NCBI GenBank assembly: GCA_014905825.1
Contig: JACGCN010000037.1
Span: forward strand, 310,001 to 374,000
Length of the DNA stretch: 64,000 nucleotides
Direction: 5' to 3'
Source: Lyophyllum atratum
Taxonomy: Eukaryota; Basidiomycota; Agaricomycetes; Agaricales; Lyophyllaceae
Shown one piece after another: positions 1 through 12,394 of the stretch; the first letter of the stretch is position 1, and each line of letters opens with the position of its first letter. Made by a program: the position numbers and the translations under genes. The notes under the pieces were generated by a model. It was not told where the DNA came from, searched no databases, and saw nothing but the letters and a program-made list of their open reading frames with translations.

Positions 1-419
1 TTCCAAATATCTCAAGATTATTTCCCCGAGACGTGAGCCCTACTCTACCCCAAACCATCTATTCCATTTAACATTCCTTATCTTCCAGCATGGGCCAACT
101 GGCAATTGTTAACGCTCCTTCCACTTTCACCATGATATGGTCCGTCATCAAACCATGGCTTTCCAAGGAAACAGCCGACAAGGTCGATATTCTGGGGAAC
201 AATTACAAGGATGTCTTGCTCAAGCTGGTAGATGCTGACTGTCTTCCAAGTACCCTCGGCGGGACATGCGAGTGTCTTGAGCATGGTGGATGCCATATGC
301 ACTGCCCAGGGCCATGGATGGATGGGCGCGTGGGCTGGGGCAAAGGGAAGGATTTGACAATAGATTTGACTGAGGAAATACAGACCACGACGCAGGCGTC
401 AGAAAGCACCTCCGAGTGA
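1..419 (+). CDS. SEC14-like phosphatidylinositol transfer protein, 3' end
   Basis: This is the C-terminal end of a CRAL-TRIO lipid-binding protein of the SEC14 family, which moves phosphatidylinositol and phosphatidylcholine between membranes in the cytosol. The gene runs in from the left edge. Exon 1-32 ends in a split codon, an intron spans 33-88 (gtgagc..cttccag), and the last exon is 89-419. Joining them gives QDYFPETMGQLAIVNAPSTF, the classic strand of the CRAL-TRIO pocket. KPWLSKETADKVDILG and the C-terminal LPSTLGGTCEC motif follow, all typical of yeast Sec14. A short tail with acidic and Thr/Ser residues follows the domain. The N-terminus lies outside the window, so the exact paralogue cannot be fixed. 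Confidence 0.93.
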
Positions 420-2469
420 GGCTGACAACAGACATTCAAGGATCGATTGAAGATACGTGATGGACAGTAAGTAGGTTGTTTGATTTGTGGCCCTCTACCC
501 CGATGTTGCTGAGATCGGAAAATTCCAGCTCTGTAAATTCTGTAAACTACAAGCAAGGAAATATTCATACCAATACCGACACTGTGACAACAGGCCTCGC
601 ATGCGAGTGATATATGATGTATTCGAGAACTAGCAACCCTATGACTTAGCGTCGTACCCCTCGATACCGCTCTAGAAAGCACGATATCCCTTCCCCTAGT
701 TGCCCATTGCCCGTACTCTCCACAGCGTGCCCTCCATGTTGTCCGAGTGTATGTGTAGGAGCCATGAGAATAAATGTAGTCTGCGGACGTGTTATCAAGG
801 CTGAAGGAACGCATAATTCTTGAAGCATGACTTTTTAGCGCCACCGTTTCTTCGTCTTCCCAAAAATGAGGCGCTACATTAGTAAGATTGAGCATTGTCA
901 TATGTTGTAGACAATATGAGATGTTTGTCCTACCAGCTCGAGCTCGGATCAACACAGATATTGTTCGTATGTGCTTCAATTTATCTAGACATGTGTCGCT
1001 CCAGAAAGAAAGACTCGTAGGAGAATAAGACGCCGGGAACACAGGAAGGTTTGAAGGATGAATCGCAGGAGTTGGCGTATCGAGTTTCGCATCTGGACTG
1101 GGCTGCTCATCGGTCGCTGGAGAAGTGTAATTCTCGTGTGGCCGTCCAGGTGAGAGGAGTGTAATACATTACTCGGGGCAAGCACCCTATGTATGAATTC
1201 TTCCCCAGGGCTTCCTACGAAAGACCTCACTTCGGCCGCAGCCTACGCCCACAGGCTACATTGTTTTGGGGATCTGTCATTTGGCACCGAGCGGGTGACC
1301 TGAGGTTTTACTCGTGTTCTGGGGCATATCCGGGGTAATGTGCCAACGCAGGTACCTCAGGTGCAAGCTGGTGCAAGCCTATCACGGGCCTGACGCGGGC
1401 CGTCGAGCCGTTGTGTACGCGTTGTTTGGCAATGTCCTGTGCTCAGTGTACCAACATGTCCTTTTTGAAAGACGGAACGCAGAAGACGGTCAAGGTGAAT
1501 TCCAAGTAGGATTTTTTCTTGGCCTGCGGCGAATATCACGGTGCTCTTCCGCCAAGTCGTTTGATCTCTGCTTGCCTGGTCATCTGGAATCATAGATCGA
1601 GAGTTCAATGTTCGACGTTCAGTGCTTCAGCAACGACTCGGATAACTCGTTCTCGGTCATCCATTCTATCCTGTCAGGAGGCCCGCAAACCGTATAGAGC
1701 AAGCACTCCTTCCCGCAATCATCTCACGTCCAATGCAGCCTCGATGATACCAGCTGATTCAACGCGCCACATGTTTACTCGATCCGCTCCCCCCGGCGCT
1801 CTAGGAGAGGAATGCTCCTCCGCGCAAATACATCATAGCCCACCACATGGCCGGCAATACCTATCCGTATACAGTGCAGGATTGGACCGACGATACTGCG
1901 CTTGCACACGGATCGGGCACTGACGATTGACAACCTGACCTGACCTGACCTGACCACGTTTCCGATGCGTAAGGTGCGCCCTGAATTTGGCCCTGAAAAT
2001 CCCTCTGACTATCGATACGACAGGTACGATGCAGCATTAAAGTCTGGGTTCGACTTCAAGCTATCTACTTCGCAGACCAACATCTCTATTCTAGGCGATG
2101 TGACTCCCTCCGAATCGCCGCACACCACGAAGTTGACATGGTGTAAGTCCTCACGTGGAATGACTACGGGATTCCACTACATCGTGCCCAAATCGTGCCT
2201 ATCCTGGGTTCCCAGCCTGATAGCCAAGCTTTGAGTCAGTGGGATGGACCACACTGGTCAGCTTGTATCAATTCTCCATGCATCGTACTTGATATAGCAG
2301 TGATATAGCCTGGTTGCAGCTTACCCAATACTATGCAACTGGGACTACTTCCTTAGTCATTCAGATTCGTGTGGTCCAGGACACGGCCTACCCATGCTAC
2401 TGCGACGTCGGATCCTGTTGGTCCACCGACGAACTTTGAGCTGATCTGTCACTCCACATTTTTTATATT
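420..2469. other. Gene-poor stretch, no supported gene
   Basis: About 2 kb between the SEC14 end and the next recognisable coding sequence. Open frames exist on both strands (for example about 280 codons on the minus strand from 1042 down to 203), but none has a recognisable domain or plausible codon-level composition, and the long one overlaps the real SEC14 exon. A short direct repeat lies at 1934-1955. The stretch may hold the SEC14 3' UTR and decayed sequence. Confidence 0.5.
1934..1955. repeat. Short CCTGA tandem repeat
   Basis: Four perfect head-to-tail copies of the pentamer CCTGA followed by CC. It is a simple microsatellite in non-coding DNA with no visible function. Confidence 0.85.
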
Positions 2470-2900
2470 ATGCCGAAACTTACTTTATGTGTCCATTCTG
2501 GTTCGAGGATGGCAGTATGGGTGGTGGTGGTGACGACCGCACCTTCGATAGTTGTCCTCTCGACCTCGCAGGCAACCTCTCAAAAATTCCAGGTCAAGGC
2601 TAGCCTGACACAATCATCCATTCCCGTCGCTGCTGGCGGTAAAATGTATGCAACTATCGTTCGTGAAGGCAAGGATATCGTGACTTTGATACTCGAACAA
2701 GTTTATTCCAAGGGAACCCGAAGAGTTACATCTACAACGCATTTGTTGCAAGCGCCTCCACCAAGTAATTGTCGATACGTACAAACTGCTTTCTCCACAC
2801 AGGAGGAGCTGAACTGCAGATGTACTTGGTAGCTGAGACCCCTCCTGTAGCGCCATCCCCACTAGCAGTAAAACTTCTTCTCAGTATGTGTCGCATTAGT
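2470..2900 (+). pseudogene. Possible decayed coding sequence, family unknown
   Basis: One frame gives a protein-like stretch (KASLTQSSIPVAAGG then MYATIVREGKDIVTL) up to about 2715. The continuation that looks protein-like (PKSYIYNAFVASAST) is in a different frame, and a third piece (ELQMYLVAETPP) comes back in another. No GT..AG pair joins them cleanly. This looks like a gene fragment broken by small indels, but I do not recognise the family and it could be chance. Confidence 0.25.
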
Positions 2901-2928
2901 GGGCGCAGAACTTGGTGAAAAGGTACAT

Positions 2929-4214
2929 CTAGAAAATGGGTATGTAGTCCTGGATCCTATCCTTGGCATCCTGCGCAATACACTCGGCAATCCATGTCAC
3001 GTTCCGTATCTCCTGCTCCTTTAGCTTGACATAGCCGTAGAAGACCCCGTACTGGAACTGTTGTAGGAACGCTTGCTTGTTCAAGTGGACTTCGGTCTGG
3101 AAGAACCGGTCCTCGAGCCGTGAGGCGATAGACCCAAAGTCATCTCCGTTCTGGCCACTAGCGTGCGAGGAGTCCGTGGTGAAGAATGAGCGATATTCGG
3201 ATATGTTTTCGCATACTTGTCGAACCTGGTCGATGTCGTCGGCCTTGGCTAGTTGGTTGTTGCCTTCTGGAAAAAGGCGGCCAATGGTGGGGAAGAGCTT
3301 TGCACGCTGCTCCTTAGAGAGTTCGGTGTTGAAGGAATTGATGGTGATGTTGATGGTTCGCCGATCGGCTTCGAAGGAGAGTATTCGTTGCATAACATCG
3401 GATGTAGGTGAACCAAGAGTGGTGCAGAATTGGTAGAAATCTTCCAGGTAAGCCTTGTATACAGTGTTTCGAATGATTTCGATATTGAGGTCATCGAGAT
3501 CGGATGCAGAAAGACAGTCGCGGAAGTAGGGGGCTAAATGATGATGTTAGTGCTGCGCAGGTTGCGGAACGCAGGGTGCTCACCAAGTGGTGTCTCGACA
3601 AGTACACTTTGGAATAGTTCTTCGACATTCGTGGCAACACATAGCGCAGGCATCGTGTCGAACACACCCAGAGGGTGACAGCGATCCAAAAGTTCATGAG
3701 TATCTCTCTCATGCAGTGTCCCAGTGATCAGAAGGATTACATTGTCGATCATATACCCATAACTATATTGGTGTTTCTCATGAGTACATAATAACATGGG
3801 AAAGGAGACAAACTGACGTGATATACTCCAGAAATTTGCTGAGTGGCTCCACTGCATTGGATCGTAGGTAGTTGAATTGCTCAACTAGCAACTGCGTGGC
3901 TTTGTCAGAGATGGTGGAAGTCGAGATTGGAAGGGGTTCATTGGCGAGGAAGTTGCCATAGTCAGTGGCAGTGAGCTGCGTCCGGAAATCTGTTACGTCG
4001 AAATGAGGTGGAAGAGATGCGATCTAAGAGCAATGCCCACCTTCGAGCGTCTCGCATTGTGTGAGGTTGCTGTATTGAGTTTGGGTGAGGAGTCCGGCTT
4101 TATACCCTCTCACGATGGCCTCGAGAAAACCGCCGTTTGCCTGTATTGCGAGACTGGTCAACGTTGAACGATGAGATAGTGATTCGACTGTACATTGAAG
4201 AACAAAGCTTCCAT
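2929..4214 (-). CDS. VMA6: V-type proton ATPase subunit d
   Basis: This is subunit d of the V-ATPase, the cup at the base of the membrane V0 rotor that couples V1 ATP hydrolysis to proton pumping into vacuoles and Golgi. Exons in transcription order are 4214-4194, 4140-4041, 3989-3818, 3762-3584 and 3533-2929, giving 358 residues against about 345-350 for the family. The first exon encodes only MEALFFN. The join then reads [18 protein letters not shown] and [14 protein letters not shown], the conserved N-terminus. The middle exon has [19 protein letters not shown], and the end is [20 protein letters not shown], the diagnostic C-terminus. All exon phases agree. Nothing looks damaged. Confidence 0.96.
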
Positions 4215-4599
4215 GCTGGTAGTTGCTGTGAAATGGTTGCCGCTTCAAGTGACCAACTGCTTTGGCCATTGGCACGTGCACGTGTTATGGCGCCCCTGAT
4301 CGAAAGCCGCGGGCATCACCTCCCCGCAATTTGTAGGTTTCCTACTACCATCATGCATCGTGAGTGCTTATCGACGCGGGGCTGACTTATTATTATGGGT
4401 AAGTAATTAGTTTATGCCGAACTCACAGGAACGACAAGTTCACTAGGGTTCCAATCGTTCCTATACACCGGGTGTGTACAGACGATATTGGCGTTGAAGA
4501 GACGAGATTTAGGCACGATATTATTACTAACGATTCGGCGTTGCAGCTTCCATCATTTAGAGAGAAGACATGGCGCAATTGGCCTGCCTAGTGACGACA

Positions 4600-5169
4600 C
4601 GATCCTGGTGTATAAAACTTTCAGTCTTGGTGGTTGGGATGTCAGCTTGAGCCAGGAAATTCTCTGGCACTTCTGTCATTCTGTGGCTGGAGCTTCCTTA
4701 TCCGAGAAATGCTCCGATTCCGGTTGGCGTGCATTTCGCCGCAGCCGGGGTGTACACTGGAAATGCACTCTTGCTTAGGCCCGTCTCGCTTCATATCTCT
4801 CGCTTCAGAACGATTCAACTACAGACTGATTTCCAGATTACCATCGGCGACATTGGTGCTATTGCTGGGTACAGCCCTCATATCCGAGAGGCGGACTTCA
4901 CTGACTTCAATGCGGTACATATAGCGTGCTAATATACAGGCCTAACCTTTCTGCGAACCGTTTCCGCACGCCGCATACCATCGCAATCGGCGTTTGCTGC
5001 CATCGTCGCCATGTATCTTGCCACTTGGATGAAAAGGGAGAATAAACGTCGTGACCTCATTGTCAGCGAAGGGAAAGAGGACGAAGAACTGATGTCTTCA
5101 CGCGTTGCTGATAAGAAACGAGGCTACAACTTAGGAGATAGAGATATCCGGTACAGATATGTCTACTAA
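4600..5169 (+). pseudogene. Relic of an MFS transporter (allantoate/nicotinate permease type)
   Basis: Pieces of the C-terminal half of a major facilitator transporter of the fungal DAL5/TNA1 type are recognisable. They are HFAAAGVYTGNALLL near 4730, QITIGDIGAIAG near 4830-4870, YRPNLSANRFRTPHTIAIG near 4937-4995, then MYLATWMKRENKRRD and the tail RDIRYRYVY ending at a TAA at 5167-5169. The penultimate and last pieces are in different frames with no intron between them. The stretch after NALLL has lost the expected sequence, and no N-terminal half exists upstream. So this is a 5'-truncated, frameshifted pseudogene. The left limit is approximate. Confidence 0.8.
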
Positions 5170-5394
5170 GGTCACGCCAGTGTATGCCGTGGTTGTCTGA
5201 TTATTGTCTCAAATGATCTGTAACGTATAACTACGTCGAATGCGAATTATGATATTAAACCTGAAGGTGGGATGACGAGGCGTGAAGTAGTAAGGTGAGT
5301 TCATAATTTATGTAGTGAGGAATGCGTAGGAATGCTCGGAAATGGAGGAAAAAATGCAAATGAAGGGACTGTAAGGGAAGGGCATGGTTTATCA

Positions 5395-8300
5395 TCATGA
5401 AGATTTTGTACTCTTTCTTCTCTTCGTCCTCGTCTTCTGCCGATAGTCGTCGTCGTCGTCGTCGTCACTGTATTCGTCTTGGAGTACGTCTGGTCCGTAA
5501 AGCGCCATCCGCTTCTGGTCCTCGGCTCGCTGAAGATTCCTCAAATTAGATGAAAGGGATTTGAAAAAGTCACTCTAGCCGTGCATAACGTCAACACCTG
5601 GCTAGTCAGATCTAGAGTCAAAGCCAACGCACCTTAGCGACGCGAGGTTTGAGACCAGAGTTGTCGAGTTTCTCGAACATTTTCTTTTTATCCTTGAACT
5701 GTTACAGAGAAGGTGAGGTAAGCCAGAGATCCGGAATATAAAACAAGGCATCGACGGGCCTTTCGTTGTTCTCCCTTCATAAGCTCGCCCAGGTGCATGA
5801 TCCATTTCTGGACACTGCTTTCGACATGCTTGGGTTTCTTCAAGAAATCATCTTCATTGACAATGGTTTCGTCGTCAGAGTCGGGCACAGCATATGAGTG
5901 AATGTTTGTAGCCATGCGGCGCGGCCGTTTCCGTCTTCGGGCGCCCGGCGTAGACGAAGAGTCTTGCCTTACACGGGCATTCGAGGAAGGGAGCACCGCT
6001 GAAGGATTCTCAGCTTTAACTGTCCTGCTTCCACCTCCCACCTTCTCTTCGGCCTTCAGGTAATCTTCTTCGTCAAGATAGAACTCGGCACCTTGTTCGA
6101 TTTCATGGTACATGTAATAGTTCTGATAGAGAAGTAAGCACCTCCCTGAGTTAGGAGCTGATTCCTGTGGTACTCACCGGTGCTTTTCCGAGTCGGGCAA
6201 GCAGCTGGAAGTGTTTGAAGGTCACTGGAACATGTGGCGACACGCCACTGAAGTGAAAGGTATTTTCTGAGTACAACAGGTAATTGTGGAGTATCTAGAA
6301 ATTCCAAAAGGTTAAGGCCAAGAAGCGCATATGGTAACGAAGCACCGACATTGGAGTTGTCATTGATAACTGCATGTGTCATAAAGGCAGCCGTGACACG
6401 ATTCCGAGGACCAAACTCATTCTTAATCCAGCGTCCAACAGGTAGAGGATCTAAGGTGCTTGAGTTATCGGAATCAATTCGAGCGCGAACGAGAATAAGG
6501 CTCACCATGTGGATAAGGCAACTTGCCGGATGAATCAATCCAAAGGCCAGATGGATACTGCATGCGACGCCTTGACCGCGCAGGGGAGACTTCGTCGTGC
6601 CGTATCATCGTGGTGAGTGATTCCTGAGTGATGCTCCCCTATCCATGGAGAAGTTAGGAAACCAACGGTAATTAAAAGTAGAAGGAAGGGTGGGGCCGAA
6701 GCGATGTAAGGCCACTCATGACCAGGCCCTTGATGAATATAAAAGGCACGTACCAGGCTCGCGGAGGCATCGTCCTCGCTCAAGTCGGCTCCCTGTTTTC
6801 CTTCGTCCACCGACTGGCCTGACTCAATGACTTCGTCGTTGTCGCCCTTTCCACCAACTTCCTCCACTGCAGCATCCTCGCCGCTACCGTAGGCATATTT
6901 AGTATAGTCTCGACACAGTTTGGCTTGGAAGGCTGCGCATGCTTCGAAGTCGTCCCAGTTAGGTAAGTCCTCGATCGCGATCTGAAATTTCCCTTGCACA
7001 GCTTTTATTATCGCGTCGGGCACGAATGAATATCCTTCCTGAAGTTTCTTGAGGAGCTTTCCCTACGAGAGAATGATACCAACGGTAAGGCACTATTTGT
7101 TAATGACATTATTGTATAGGGCATCCGAAAACATACCTTGCATGCGACCTCTAAACACTTCGAAATGACATCTCCGACTAGTCCCCTGAACTCTTTCGTC
7201 CCCATTCCCTTCTTACCAACCTCCTTTTCTCCCAATTCCCACTTCGCATAATCCAGCAACACCTGATATCTGTCGACGAAGGGATTTATGAGGATGTTAA
7301 ATACATCCTCCCTTGACAATGGCGTCAAGTTCAATGCCTCGAGCTTCCTATGAATAGCGAGAGGACTACTATGAAGGTTTTCGGTAGTATTGAAAAAGAT
7401 GATGAGCATCACAAGTCGGACAGTGGGGTCGGAAGAGGGAAATTCTGTAGAAAGGAAACGGAGAGTTTCCATAGTCGTTGCCCAGCATATTGATCGTGTC
7501 CTGACGAATGACTGGCAGGCCGGAAAAATCATCAGAAGTTGAGTAGACTTCGTTGCAGTCTTTGAATACCTTGATTAAATCTTTCACCAGGCCCCTGAAA
7601 GATAATGATTTGAGAAAATGAAAGCGAAGACATTGGTCAAATCCGCGACTCACGCGAGATCAAAGAGGAGGTCTCCGGACTTGTCCAAAACCTTCAATGC
7701 GCTATACGCCCCCACATTCACCTTGGCCTCCATGCATACCTCTGCTGCTACAGTACGCGTAACGAACATACTAAAGTCTCTCAATATCTAGGAAGTGGAC
7801 AAATGGTAAAGCGCTCACGTCGAATCGAATTTGCAGAGTTCCCGCACGTTGTGAGCAATCTCATCTGGCAAAGTTTCGCTCGAGGAGGTGGGTCGCTCAA
7901 ACATTTTGCGAAATACGAAGTCGCGGTACTACAGGTAATTCAATGTATGCGCTTGCTGCGCCGCTAGAAATCATCCTCACCTTGTTGTCCATATGGAAAC
8001 CATTTTCGACGGCGTAGGGCAAGAGCCTCGGTTCGATGGCCAATGCGAGAGGAAATTGTGCCATGAGAGGATCCTGTTGAATTTGAATATTCAGAAACCA
8101 TGACGCAGATGAACGGAATATGCAATACCCTGTTACAGAACGGGATGAACTGTCCCCCAAGTTCCAATGAGTGAGATATAAGGATCGAAAGATGATGCAT
8201 TGAACGAACATTATATATCTCCAATATTTCCTGGATTGTCTCCCAGCTCACGCTTTTGAGCGTTGACGGCAATCTGCTCTCTTTGAGAAATGTGTTGAAG

Positions 8301-8884
8301 ATAGAGCCATCGTCTTCCCCCTTGGAAGGTTTAGAATCCGCAGCACGTCGACGAAACATGATACGGACCTTTCCACGAGGAATATCTCCGTACATTTCCT
8401 CAGCTAGCTTCAAGAAGTACGTGAAGACACTCAAAGGCACGTTGCGGACCCATGGGGATTTTATAAAGTGAGATTGGGTGTAAAAATAATGATGCATCGT
8501 CACTTGAATCAGATACCGAGAGAGATGAGCGCCGCTCGTCAAAAGGATCTGTGGCAGACAATGCCAGAAGCAGCGTTCAATTACGTAGTAACACACAGGA
8601 CGGCGACATTCACATACATCGAGCACCCGCTCCGTGAGGATCTTCCCTCTTCCCAATGCATAGAACATTGCCTCGGTGGGTCCGTAGTGGGTGAGGAAGT
8701 AGTGCGCTCGGACATAAGGGTCCTGAGAGAAATGGTGAAAGCGATTGGAGACAAGGGTCAAGGGGCCGGGGTCGGTGAGTTCGTAGAAGATTAACTGAAT
8801 GACTTCATCTACGACCAAGGTTAGTAACATGTATCCCAGAGTTGTGGCATTAGATGCAGCATGCTCACCGCAGAGACGTTCCAT
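5395..8884 (-). CDS. Conserved fungal protein of unknown function (806 aa, acidic/basic C-terminus)
   Basis: I do not recognise a named family. Exons in order: 8884-8869, 8808-8618, 8548-8210, 8149-8129, 8073-7981, 7928-7819, 7770-7654, 7594-7570, 7511-7137, 7062-6754, 6557-6506, 6450-6346, 6266-6178, 6122-5745, 5698-5633, 5529-5395. The N-terminus (MERLCDEVIQLIFYEL, then LTLVSNRFHHFSQDPYVRAHYF) resembles the F-box-like starts common in basidiomycete proteins. The middle is helical with no catalytic motif. The last 200 residues are highly charged: a Glu/Asp block, the basic run RRRKRPRR (possible nuclear signal), a run of seven Asp, then KTRTKRRKS at the end. The donor at 5744 is weak and that boundary may shift. 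Confidence 0.75.
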
Positions 8885-9159
8885 GGCGGTGTTACTACAC
8901 TGCTAGGTCTCGGCAAGGCGGTGACCAGTCGAAGTAGGAAGTAGAGCGGGAAGCAGACCACAACGAGCTCGACCGGATGCTTGGTGTCACTACCGGTGGT
9001 CGAAGGTAGTGTTGTTATGGAGGTGACCACGTAAATGGCTTCGATGAAATGTGGTCCACGGCTAAACAGATTCGGACGGAGACTGATTATTTTAGTCAAT
9101 CAAATTACCATATCTGGTGACACAAGGGGTAATGGGGCAAATCATAAATCTATTTTCGT

Positions 9160-10395
9160 TCACAGCACTCTACTGTAGTAACTCCTCCATATCTGCCAAG
9201 GTAGCTTCCAGTCCCTTAACTGTAGTTCCGGCGCGAAAGCGTCGAAGTTAGCTTTCTCCAATCGTCCCAGATAGTTTGCAACTGGCACCTGCGTCAAGCG
9301 GGATTTCAGCGACAATATACCTGAGGAAGTTAAACTCAACATACACCAGCTAAGAATACGGGCACTGCTCTTGACGGCACTTTCCCCCCCATACCCTCCT
9401 CCTTGAGCATGTCCCGGGCAGTAAGAAGGTGATCGTTTGCGAGTGTCGCAAATTCAAAAACTGCCTCCTCGATGCCCTCGGCCTGCGGTCCGCGTCGGAA
9501 CACGTCCTCTTGCTTCACCCCGTGCTTGACGGTGATTTCGGCAGGGATAATCATTCGTCCATGCTTTGCATGAAAAGGCAACGCTCGGAGTAGCGTAGCA
9601 ATCGTTTGTGCCACGCCGAGGTGTGAGGCTGCATGTGAGAGAGCAGATGACGGAAGCGACAATAAGGACAGTAACGAATAGAACATCGAACTTGATGTAG
9701 ATTCTGCATGTGCGGTTAAAGATTCCGTCGTCAAATGGGTAGGAGTAGTCAGTTCCGCATCCTAAGTTGGGCTTTTTAGCGAACACTTATACTATCAAGC
9801 GAGTGGAACATACTCGGGCATCAACAATACGTTTGAGGTGATACGCCGGAAGGTTGGCACGTTGTGACGCCTGATACAGTGCAAGTGCTATAGGATGTCT
9901 AGGTGGTTTTCCCTGGAGGAGAAATGTGAGCTACCCTTGCCGGTTCACAAGGTTTGTGTTGAGTACCTCGTTGATCTCTTTGACCGCATCCCTCCAAAAC
10001 TGCATCCGCATTTTGCCTATTGTTTGATTCGAGATATGATCCTGTACCATAGCCAGTTCAACCTATCCATGTCGCTATTTAACATATGCATCGTTATTTG
10101 AAACGAACGCGACGCGACGCACAGAGAAGGCTTTAAGCGCAAAATACCCACCTTTCGCGTCATTTGGGTAGAAATGGGATACTAAATACCCCTCGTAATC
10201 GTGTTTTCGAACGAGGTCCTTGCAGAATTCGATTGGGTCCGTCACGGGGCTAGAGTTCGCACTGGTGGTGAGGTCGCGTCGACGGCAGCGCTGTCCGCGG
10301 CGAGGGTTTTGGATATTTAAGCTTGGAAGTAACGGAATCTTTTTCTGTCGCGAACGAGATAGCATCATGGACCCAGCCGCAATAAGGAGTGCCAA
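9160..10395 (-). CDS. NDUFAF6-like mitochondrial complex I assembly factor (squalene/phytoene synthase fold)
   Basis: Predicted 337-residue mitochondrial protein of the squalene/phytoene synthase superfamily, closest in pattern to NDUFAF6, which helps assemble NADH dehydrogenase. Exons: 10395-10123, 10062-9967, 9912-9814, 9761-9345 and 9288-9160. The N-terminus is rich in Arg, Ser and Leu, as in a matrix presequence; starts at 10395 and 10368 are both possible. HDYEGYLVSHFYP, KMRMQFWRDAVKEI, ASHLGVAQTIATLLRALPFH and GRMIIPAEITVKHG are family signatures. The DxxxD metal-binding motifs of true prenyl synthases are not evident, in line with a non-catalytic assembly role. It lies in a cluster of mitochondrial genes. 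Confidence 0.88.
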
Positions 10396-10723
10396 ATTCG
10401 AAAGATTCTGAAATTATCGAGGAGGCAGCAGGAGGCAGCATTACATCAGCCCGTGCATCATTCCTCATTGCACGTGATTGCATTGTGTGTGACGCGTCGA
10501 CGTCAATTCCGACGCGACTCTGACAGTCGTCGTTGTAGTGGAAGCGCGAGTAGGGCTTGTACCTACGGATAATTGGTGTTGGAAGTGTAGGAAAAGAAAA
10601 CTTCGAGTGTCATTCGAGTTTTAGAAGTACAATTATCATACATTGGAACCTAGGACAGACTACCGTACATACTATTGATACATTTCGACAAAACCCAACA
10701 AGAAGACCCCATCAGGTGCTAGA
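10396..10723. other. Intergenic, 3' end of the membrane-protein gene to the NDUFAF6-like start
   Basis: No gene seen. It must contain the promoter of the NDUFAF6-like gene, which reads leftward, and the 3' UTR of the membrane-protein gene to the right. A short direct repeat of GGAGGCAGCA occurs at 10421-10440. Confidence 0.5.
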
Positions 10724-11889
10724 TCACTTCAATTCTGTAAAACAATTGAGCCAATCATATCGGGAAAGGTGGAATTGTGGACTCACCAGACCAGCCTTCT
10801 CTGTCCATTCTCCCATCTTTTTGTTTCATCCTGCGATGCCTCTTGCGCAGAAGAACGATGAGGAGCAGCATAGCACCGATGAATGATATCACTCCAATCA
10901 CACCACCAGCAATCGCCGCAGCTGAGATCTGATGCGAGGACGAAGAAGGTGCAGCGTATCCTGGCATTGACTCGAGGCTTGCAAAGGAGGCATCATAAGT
11001 CAAAAAGTCGAAGCCGACACTCAGTGGAGGAGATATTTGGGTGATGTTGACCAGGACAGTGTGATTGCCACCTGTGACCTCGGTAGAAAACAACTGTGTC
11101 ATAGGCATTCCATCAAGAGTCCCCATGGGCATCGCCTCTGTAATTGGCACATCATCGACCGTGTAGGTCGCCAAAAACGTCTGCCCAAAAGATATATTTA
11201 TAAAAGTGCCGAAGATAGTCAATGAACTTCCTGAGGTTGGGTTATAGTATCAAAATACGGGGGATATTCAGAAGGATAGACATACCAGTAAACTGGAACT
11301 GGAATGTGTCTCCCACGGTCGTGCTCCAGTGTGTGATATTGTGGTACGAAGTAGTATAAGAGTCAAGAATAATGGGTGGGATGGCTTCAGTGGTCCAAGC
11401 CCCATTATATGTTATTGAGGTATCGACATTGTCGACGATGATATTGCGGTCTTGCAGGGGGGTAGTGTATCCAGCTTTCACAACTAGATAGTCCAAGATG
11501 GGAAACACTAGTTGTCCTGCCGCATAGGAAACAGTATGCAGTCCATCACTGAGAGGTGGCGATTCGTAGCGTCCCCGACCGTGTTGCATGACCCAGGGTT
11601 CGTTGTCGATTTTCACATAGAAATCCTCCTCGGCGATCGAGGTGGAAGCTGCGATTTCCACACCTGTTCCTGCGGGACCGGGTCTGTAGGTCAGCAGACA
11701 TCTGCTGGGATAAGGAGAGAGCGTACCATAGAAAGTGTACTGAAACCATCCCTCTCCGAGTCGACACTCATCGTTAGCTATGGTGGTCCAGGTGTCGTTG
11801 AAGTAGGTGCCGGAAACCGTCTGCTTCGTAACTGGGCAGAGATACCGGACCTCGTTACTCTGGTCGTCGACGATGAAATGAACGGCCAT
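10724..11889 (-). CDS. Single-pass membrane protein with Ser/Thr-rich ectodomain, unknown function
   Basis: The gene encodes 352 residues from exons 11889-11286, 11230-10787 and a last exon of 11 nt, 10734-10724 (the frame stops at 10755 if that intron is retained). About 290 residues form a beta-rich region with several N-x-S/T sites. It is followed by a Ser-rich hinge, a transmembrane helix (AGGVIGVISFIGAMLLLIVL) and a basic stop-transfer KRHRRMKQK. This layout, ectodomain then one helix then a short charged tail, is a common basidiomycete surface-protein type with no assigned function. There is no obvious signal peptide at the chosen start (MAVHFIVDDQ), so the true start or topology is uncertain. 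Confidence 0.7.
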
Positions 11890-12394
11890 GATAGCGGAGA
11901 TACCGTAGGGGCTCTTCGAATTCTGTCATCTTCCTGGCTTATATCTGACTGTTTCTGGGAAGCTCTTGCGGCGGACTTCCATCACTTGTTGCATCATGAT
12001 CCCTCCCTGCGTCATCGCTCAACCTTTTCACACCAATCTCATCCATTTCCTTTCAAGCTCTATCAGCATGGTGAGACGTGTGTCAGATTTATAGGCCATC
12101 ATCGGAGGCAATTGCGCATTTTCAATTCATTACACTGGGGACCGATGGCAAGAAGTTTGAGATTAATGGAGTTCTCAATTGAGAGTGGGATGTGTCCCCA
12201 GTTTGAGAATTCCAAGATGTCTGAGAAGGTAGGCGGCGCCGGTTCGCGTAGTCGTGTGTTTTCGAAAGCAATTAGCCAAGGGAGTGCATTCTCTATTACT
12301 GCGTGTTTATACATTAAACTGTGCCGTTTTGACGAGGTTCCTTCGTTGCCGCATCAAATATGCAATGGTTTGTCGTGCACTATAGCGTAAATAA
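11890..12394. other. Intergenic stretch
   Basis: No gene seen. It holds the promoter of the leftward membrane-protein gene and the 3' UTR of the bL28m gene. A plus-strand open frame across 11512-12390 is the shadow of the membrane-protein exon plus non-coding DNA. Confidence 0.5.

Noticed and set aside
203..1042. 280-codon open frame on the minus strand
   Set aside because: It overlaps the real SEC14 exon, has no domain, and its translation looks random; it is a chance frame.
11512..12390. 292-codon open frame on the plus strand
   Set aside because: Its first half is the antisense of the membrane-protein exon, and the rest shows no protein-like features.
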